This document shows, piece by piece, positions 37,954 through 42,656 of a stretch of DNA of 42,656 bases. The notes under the pieces are model-generated. The model did no database searches. It had not been told where the DNA came from and was given only the letters and a program-made list of their open reading frames with translations. Both the position numbers and the translations under genes were made by a program. The first letter of the stretch is position 1; every line of letters starts with the position of its first letter. Source of the DNA: Acidimicrobiaceae bacterium (GTDB lineage: Bacteria > Actinomycetota > Acidimicrobiia > Acidimicrobiales > Ilumatobacteraceae); assembly GCA_013204455.1 (NCBI GenBank), contig JABMNW010000183.1, positions 1 through 42,656 on the forward strand, read 5' to 3'.

Positions 37954-39030
37954 CTACGAATCTATTAGCCGCAGCGCGACTTCGTTGGCCATTAGCCGAC
38001 CGGCGCGAGTAAGTACTAATTTGTTGTCGCGCTGTTCAACTAGTTCGCTCATTTCTTCTAGATCGAATTGGCTAATCGATCCAAATGGCACACCGTCGCG
38101 CGTGCGTACCAATAGTTGTAGCGCTTCCCGTTTGCGAGTTTGAGCGTCCAAAGTTTCACTCGAAGATTCTGGCGACTCGCCGGCCATCACAAGTTCGATG
38201 TAACGCTCCGGAGTGCGGACATTCCACCAACGCCGGCCATCTAAATGTGCGTGCGCCGCGCTACCAAAACCGTGATAATTGCCTTGCTGCCAATACAGCG
38301 AGTTGTGCTCGCACTCATGACCAGGTTTGGCCCAATTAGAAATTTCATAGTTGAGCAAGCCACTTTGATTAAATAACTCATCGACGATTTCGTATTTGTC
38401 GGCTTGGTCATCGTCATCTGGATGACGATCAGGTTGCGATGCCAATGCCGTATTCGCCTCGACGGTTAATCCGTATGCAGAAACATGGGGTGGATCAAGA
38501 GCAACAACATCATTCACTGTTTTCCGCCAATCGTCTAACGACTCGCCGGCCGCACCGTAAATAATGTCGAGATTAAAAGTTTTGAAACCAGCCTGATGTA
38601 CTGCAGACACAGCGCGTTGCACATTCTCTGGATTATGCGTGCGACCAAGCGACGCCAGGACATGACCCACCGTTGACTGAACACCAACACTCACTCGGTT
38701 AACACCGCTACCGCGATAGGTGCGCATCATCGCCAGAGTTACATCGTCTGGATTGCACTCGACTGTGACTTCGGCGCCAGTCGCTAGCTTTATCTCGCCC
38801 AACACACTCATTAATTCGTTCGCTGGCACAAGCGTTGGCGTGCCCCCACCGATAAATACGGACGTTGCCGGTGGCATAGCAGTAGCCACACTTCGACGAA
38901 TATCGATGCGCAATGCCTCTAGATAGTTGCTTGTTAATTGATGGCGATCGGTAAAAGTTGCAAACGCACAGTAGTCACACTTTTTTGCACAGAACGGAAT
39001 GTGTACATACACACCATGACCGGGATGCAC
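37954..39030 (-). CDS. hemW: Radical SAM family heme chaperone HemW
   Basis: VYVHIPFCAKKCDYCAFATFTDR radical SAM CxxxCxxC motif; FIGGGTPTLVP; VSVGVQS. Confidence 0.93.
   Translation of the reverse strand: MHPGHGVYVHIPFCAKKCDYCAFATFTDRHQLTSNYLEALRIDIRRSVATAMPPATSVFIGGGTPTLVPANELMSVLGEIKLATGAEVTVECNPDDVTLAMMRTYRGSGVNRVSVGVQSTVGHVLASLGRTHNPENVQRAVSAVHQAGFKTFNLDIIYGAAGESLDDWRKTVNDVVALDPPHVSAYGLTVEANTALASQPDRHPDDDDQADKYEIVDELFNQSGLLNYEISNWAKPGHECEHNSLYWQQGNYHGFGSAAHAHLDGRRWWNVRTPERYIELVMAGESPESSSETLDAQTRKREALQLLVRTRDGVPFGSISQFDLEEMSELVEQRDNKLVLTRAGRLMANEVALRLIDS
37957..37981 (+). repeat. Right copy of the hemW 3'-end direct repeat (candidate island boundary)
   Basis: CGAATCTATTAGCCGCAGCGCGACT inside the hemW 3' end; 24/25 identical to 12471-12495. 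Confidence 0.9.
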
Positions 39031-39038
39031 AACGATTG

Positions 39039-39584
39039 CTAACTCTGAGTTGTCGGGGGCACGAACAGCAAGTCGAGTTCGGCTAATCGCACACCAACTT
39101 GATCTACAGGAATATCTAACATCACCGCAATTGCTCGTGTGTCATGCGCGCGCACGGTAATTACTTTGCCATTGAAGTCTTGTCGTTGCACTTGGATCAT
39201 CCGTAAGAATCGCTCGAGCATTTTGTACTCCACACCCACACGGGTAGAAAGTTTCGCCACATCGATTCGCAATTTGGTTGGGCCAGATGCGCCAGGCTGA
39301 TTATCTTCGACTCGTTGCGGATCCCGAGGCAAGAGTTGATCAACAGTTACGCCATAGAACTTTGCCAAACGCTCAAGCCGCGGCACCGAGATCGAGCGTT
39401 CGCCGCGTTCGTACGCCCCGAGCACGGACGCCTTGAACTCTTCTTGCGACTGAGTCTCAACCTCGTTGAGTGACAGATTTTTTTGTTGACGAATTGCGCG
39501 CAAGCGCTCGCCGACCATTCGCGAAAATGGCGATCGTTCAAGAAGTTCGCCGTCGGATTGACTCATTTCGTGATCACTTTGCAT
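39039..39584 (-). CDS. BldD-like transcriptional regulator with c-di-GMP signature
   Basis: MVGERLRAIRQQKNLSLNEVETQSQEEFKASVLGAYERGERSISVPRLERLAKFYGVTVDQLLP; C-terminal RQD-FNGKVITV-RAHD fits RxD-X8-RxxD. Confidence 0.88.
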   Translation of the reverse strand: MQSDHEMSQSDGELLERSPFSRMVGERLRAIRQQKNLSLNEVETQSQEEFKASVLGAYERGERSISVPRLERLAKFYGVTVDQLLPRDPQRVEDNQPGASGPTKLRIDVAKLSTRVGVEYKMLERFLRMIQVQRQDFNGKVITVRAHDTRAIAVMLDIPVDQVGVRLAELDLLFVPPTTQS

Positions 39585-40248
39585 TGCGCCTGTGCATTGT
39601 CATTAAAACTGCCGCACTTACCGCAGCCGTTTCGGCGCGTAACACGGTGTCGCCAAGCGAAACAAGGCCGGCACTACTCGAAGTCTCTTCGGCAGTAAAG
39701 CCACCCTCTGGGCCGATTGCGATTACTCGATGAGAGGCGTCTAACGGCTCGCCGCTCGGATCAGCAACGTAAAACGAACTCGATAAATGCGTTACATCGT
39801 GCACAATTGGCAACCATGTGCGTCGTGATTGCATTGCTGCTTCCCGTGCAATTCGTCGTAGACGCTCAATGTGTTTGTCGGCCTGACCATCTTCCCAACG
39901 CACAACACCGCGCTGGGTAGAACCGAGCGGAATAATATTGTCGACACCAATCTCCGTGAGTTTTTGCACCGTCCATTCGGGTCGATCTCCTTTAACCGGT
40001 GCAAACGCAACGGTCAACGCCCAACGTGGCGCAGAGTCTGAAACGACATCGCTAGTTGTCTCAAGCAATCCGCTTGCATCCAAAACACACGAGCGCCACT
40101 GACCGCGTCCGTTACTAATAGTTACCGCATCGCGTGGCGTAATTCGCAACACACGCAACAAATGGTGTGCGTCGAACTCACTAATCACCGGCGCGTCAAT
40201 CGAATCAACGAATATATGCGCTGTCGATTCGCGAAGTGTCGAGATCAC
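39574..40248 (-). CDS. rsmE: 16S rRNA (uracil1498-N3)-methyltransferase
   Basis: HLLRVLRITPRDAVTISNGRGQW; AIGPEGGFTAEE; LGDTVLRAETAAVSAAVL. Confidence 0.93.
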   Translation of the reverse strand: MISTLRESTAHIFVDSIDAPVISEFDAHHLLRVLRITPRDAVTISNGRGQWRSCVLDASGLLETTSDVVSDSAPRWALTVAFAPVKGDRPEWTVQKLTEIGVDNIIPLGSTQRGVVRWEDGQADKHIERLRRIAREAAMQSRRTWLPIVHDVTHLSSSFYVADPSGEPLDASHRVIAIGPEGGFTAEETSSSAGLVSLGDTVLRAETAAVSAAVLMTMHRRNAK

Positions 40249-41384
40249 GAAAACGCCGACTTAATTTTCGACTTCAAACCTTGTTCGGGTGGAGCAACTG
40301 GCTCGCCACGTTCTTTGGCAAGTCGATGTAATAGTTCACGCTGTGTCGCCGACAACTTTGTTGGCACCACAACTACAACCCTCGCTCGTAAATTACCGCG
40401 ACCACGACTGCGATTGCCTTGGTTAAGGTGCGGCACACCACGACCCTTCAATACAAATTCGTGCCCATGTTGCACACCTGGTGGAATCACTAAATTTTCG
40501 TCTCCATCCAAAGTTTCAAGTGTCAACTGCACGCCGAGTGCGGCTTGGGCAATCGTTACTTCAACATTCGTAACTAAGTCATCTTCTTCACGGTGATACA
40601 TCTCGTGTTCTCTAACAACGATGTGCACATACAAATCTCCTGTCGCACCACCGCGTGGTCCGACACCACCTCGACCACTAAGTCGCATTGTCTGACCAGT
40701 TGCGATACCTGCTGGAAGATCAAATTCGTGGGGGATCTCGCGCGTGGTGCGACCTTCGCCACGACATGTCGGACATGGTGAAGCGATTGTCTGACCGGCA
40801 CCACGGCAACGACCACAAGGCGTATTCGTAACCATTTGCCCGAGAATGCTTTGGCGTGTTCGACGAATTTGTCCTGAGCCACCACAATCCGGGCAACTTA
40901 TTGCTTTTGTGCCAGCAGCCGCACCCGTCCCACTGCAATCTTCACAACGCACCGCCGAGCGAACTGATACGGATGTGTTGCAGCCAAACACCGCGTCTTT
41001 GAAATCAATTTCTGCTTGTGTTTCTAGATCTGGACCACGAGGCGGACCAGATTGTTGTCGCCCGCCACCAAACGGAGATTCGCCACCAAAAAATGCGTCG
41101 AAGATGCTGCCAAAACCTGCGGAACCACCAAACGGATCGCCTCCGCCCGCACCGCCGCTACCGGATATTCCGGCTTCGCCAAATTGGTCGTAACGTGCAC
41201 GCATATTTGGATCAGACAGCACTTCGTAGGCATGACTCAATTTCTTAAATTCGTCTTCTGACTTTGGATCATTTGGGTTTGCGTCTGGATGCAGTTCACG
41301 AGCACGCTTGCGATAGGCGCGCTTTAGTTCATCTTGGCTGACAGACCGAGAGACACCAAGTAATTGATAAAAGTCTGACGCCAT
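40245..41384 (-). CDS. dnaJ: Molecular chaperone DnaJ
   Basis: DFYQLLGVSRSVSQDELKRAYRKRARELHPDANP; four CxxCxGxG-type zinc motifs. Confidence 0.97.
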   Translation of the reverse strand: MASDFYQLLGVSRSVSQDELKRAYRKRARELHPDANPNDPKSEDEFKKLSHAYEVLSDPNMRARYDQFGEAGISGSGGAGGGDPFGGSAGFGSIFDAFFGGESPFGGGRQQSGPPRGPDLETQAEIDFKDAVFGCNTSVSVRSAVRCEDCSGTGAAAGTKAISCPDCGGSGQIRRTRQSILGQMVTNTPCGRCRGAGQTIASPCPTCRGEGRTTREIPHEFDLPAGIATGQTMRLSGRGGVGPRGGATGDLYVHIVVREHEMYHREEDDLVTNVEVTIAQAALGVQLTLETLDGDENLVIPPGVQHGHEFVLKGRGVPHLNQGNRSRGRGNLRARVVVVVPTKLSATQRELLHRLAKERGEPVAPPEQGLKSKIKSAFS

Positions 41385-41391
41385 GGCTGTG

Positions 41392-42396
41392 TTAGTTCTC
41401 GGTCAGACGACGACCGAGGCGATCACTCACCGCTTCGACAGTGGCTAGTGCCTGCGAATAATTCATCCGCGTTGGACCGAGCACGCCAACTGTGCCAACC
41501 ATTGTTCCGTCGGCAATAACTGGCGCCAATACGACCGAACATGCCGAAAGTGGCTCAACGCCATGCTCGGCGCCAATTGCCACAGATAGACCACGATCCA
41601 ACATGTCGCGCACAAGGGTAACAACAACGTATTGCTGTTCAAGGGCATGTAAAACATTCCGGACAATTTCGACCGCATCAAATGCTTCCGCCATTTGTGC
41701 CGCACCACCAACAAAAAATGTTTCGTCACTTCGGGTACGATCCAACGATTCGAGCACACGCTCACATACTCGACTAACTACGTCGTTCGAGTGCTTGACC
41801 TGCAACCGATGCACTGGTACATCACGCAGTGGTTTACTAATCATCATCAACTGCAACTGAGAACTCGTCGCAGAGATATGTGCATCGGTGATGTCGATAC
41901 CAACTTCGATCTGCTCGTTTTCGACAGCACCGTTGGATAGAACGACAACCGCCGTGATGTGATGACTTGAGAGACGCACCAATTGCACCGAACGCACAAC
42001 TGCAACTTCAACGGTTGGACCGATTACAACTGACGCATAATTAGTTAGCTGTGTGAGCAAAGTTGACGTGCGCTGTAACGTTTCTTCCAAACGAAAGTGT
42101 GCGCTCTCGAAAAACTCTCCGACTTTTGCCTGCGCAATCGTGCCAAGTGTGCCGGCTGGGACAAGATTGTCAACAAAAAATCTATAACCCTTGTCGGTTG
42201 GAATACGCCCTGCCGATGTGTGAGTGTGAGTAAGAAATCCGTCCCGCTCGAGTATCGCCATATCGTTACGTACGGTGGCCGACGAAACGGCAAACTCGTG
42301 TGAGTTGGCGATGTGCGAAGACCCCACCGGTTGCGCGGTGGCGATGTATTCCTCGACGATTGCTCGGAGGATGGCGGTCTTACGATCGTCAAGCAT
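41392..42396 (-). CDS. hrcA: Heat-inducible transcriptional repressor HrcA
   Basis: MLDDRKTAILRAIVEEYIATAQPVGSSHIA...VSSATVRNDMAILERDGFLTHTHTSAGRIPTDKGYRFFVD. Confidence 0.97.
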   Translation of the reverse strand: MLDDRKTAILRAIVEEYIATAQPVGSSHIANSHEFAVSSATVRNDMAILERDGFLTHTHTSAGRIPTDKGYRFFVDNLVPAGTLGTIAQAKVGEFFESAHFRLEETLQRTSTLLTQLTNYASVVIGPTVEVAVVRSVQLVRLSSHHITAVVVLSNGAVENEQIEVGIDITDAHISATSSQLQLMMISKPLRDVPVHRLQVKHSNDVVSRVCERVLESLDRTRSDETFFVGGAAQMAEAFDAVEIVRNVLHALEQQYVVVTLVRDMLDRGLSVAIGAEHGVEPLSACSVVLAPVIADGTMVGTVGVLGPTRMNYSQALATVEAVSDRLGRRLTEN

Positions 42397-42426
42397 TTGT
42401 TATCTTTCAGACTACCGAGCGGTTGA

Positions 42427-42656
42427 TTACCTCCACGCCAAAGCCGCTATCGCCGCACTTATTAACGTGATCACACCACCATAACCAATTGACCACTCAA
42501 GCGAAATTTTGTCAGCAATAAGTCCAGTGATCGGACCACCAATCGGCGTGCTCCCCAAAAATGCAACCGCAGTTAGAGCCAACAAACGCCCCCGCATGTC
42601 AGGTGGAGATTCTTGCTGAGAGATTGCATTTCCCGAAGCAATCATCGCCGCCCCAC
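42427..42656 (-). CDS. MFS transporter C-terminal part (truncated by window end)
   Basis: SPPDMRGRLLALTAVAFLGSTPIGGPITGLIADKISLEWSIGYGG; frame still open at the window edge. Confidence 0.85.
   Translation of the reverse strand, partial: GAAMIASGNAISQQESPPDMRGRLLALTAVAFLGSTPIGGPITGLIADKISLEWSIGYGGVITLISAAIAALAWR

Noticed and set aside
11475-37981. tRNA-Val as attachment site of the catabolic island
   Set aside because: The tRNA 3' end faces left, away from the island, and no tRNA-end repeat was seen at the right boundary. The hemW 25-mer explains the boundaries better.
37964-37998. ATTAGCCG repeated twice within the hemW 3' end
   Set aside because: Both copies lie in coding sequence (LMAN/LID codons) and are short; coincidental unless conserved.
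42397-42426. Possible CIRCE element upstream of hrcA
   Set aside because: No TTAGCACTC-N9-GAGTGCTAA-like sequence seen in this short gap or between hrcA and dnaJ.
1-42656. CRISPR array or retron-like structure
   Set aside because: No regularly spaced direct repeats with unique spacers, no reverse transcriptase and no Cas-like ORFs were seen.

Overview
Actinobacterial chromosome segment, probably Acidimicrobiia-like (taxonomy is inferred from gene content only). Left part: end of an alkyl-sulfatase-like CDS, an AbiE-type toxin/antitoxin pair with an apparently frameshifted antitoxin, and a complete overlapping hisI-G-D-C-B-H-F-A operon on the minus strand. The his operon is preceded by a classical-looking attenuator: leader peptide MFVIHHAAHHHMTHRALV, antiterminator and terminator. 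Next come a K+ channel, a HIRAN-like protein, a relic tyrosine integrase with a TGA in place of the conserved Trp, and tRNA-Val(GAC). From about 12.47 to 37.98 kb lies a catabolic island bounded by a 24/25-nt direct repeat of the hemW 3' end. It carries two enolase-superfamily enzymes, SDR, a 2-oxoacid dehydrogenase E1 with a stand-alone lipoyl domain, a dipeptide-type ABC transporter, an N,N-dimethylformamidase-like pair, P450, rhamnose mutarotase-like protein, Gfo/Idh, ceramidase-like hydrolase, acyl-CoA synthetase, amidohydrolase and a LacI regulator. Three divergent/operon promoter regions of the island share a LacI-type palindrome close to TGGAATCGTTTCCA. Right part: conserved hemW-bldD-rsmE-dnaJ-hrcA block and a partial MFS gene. 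All assignments come from reading the sequence; no database search or computation was run.
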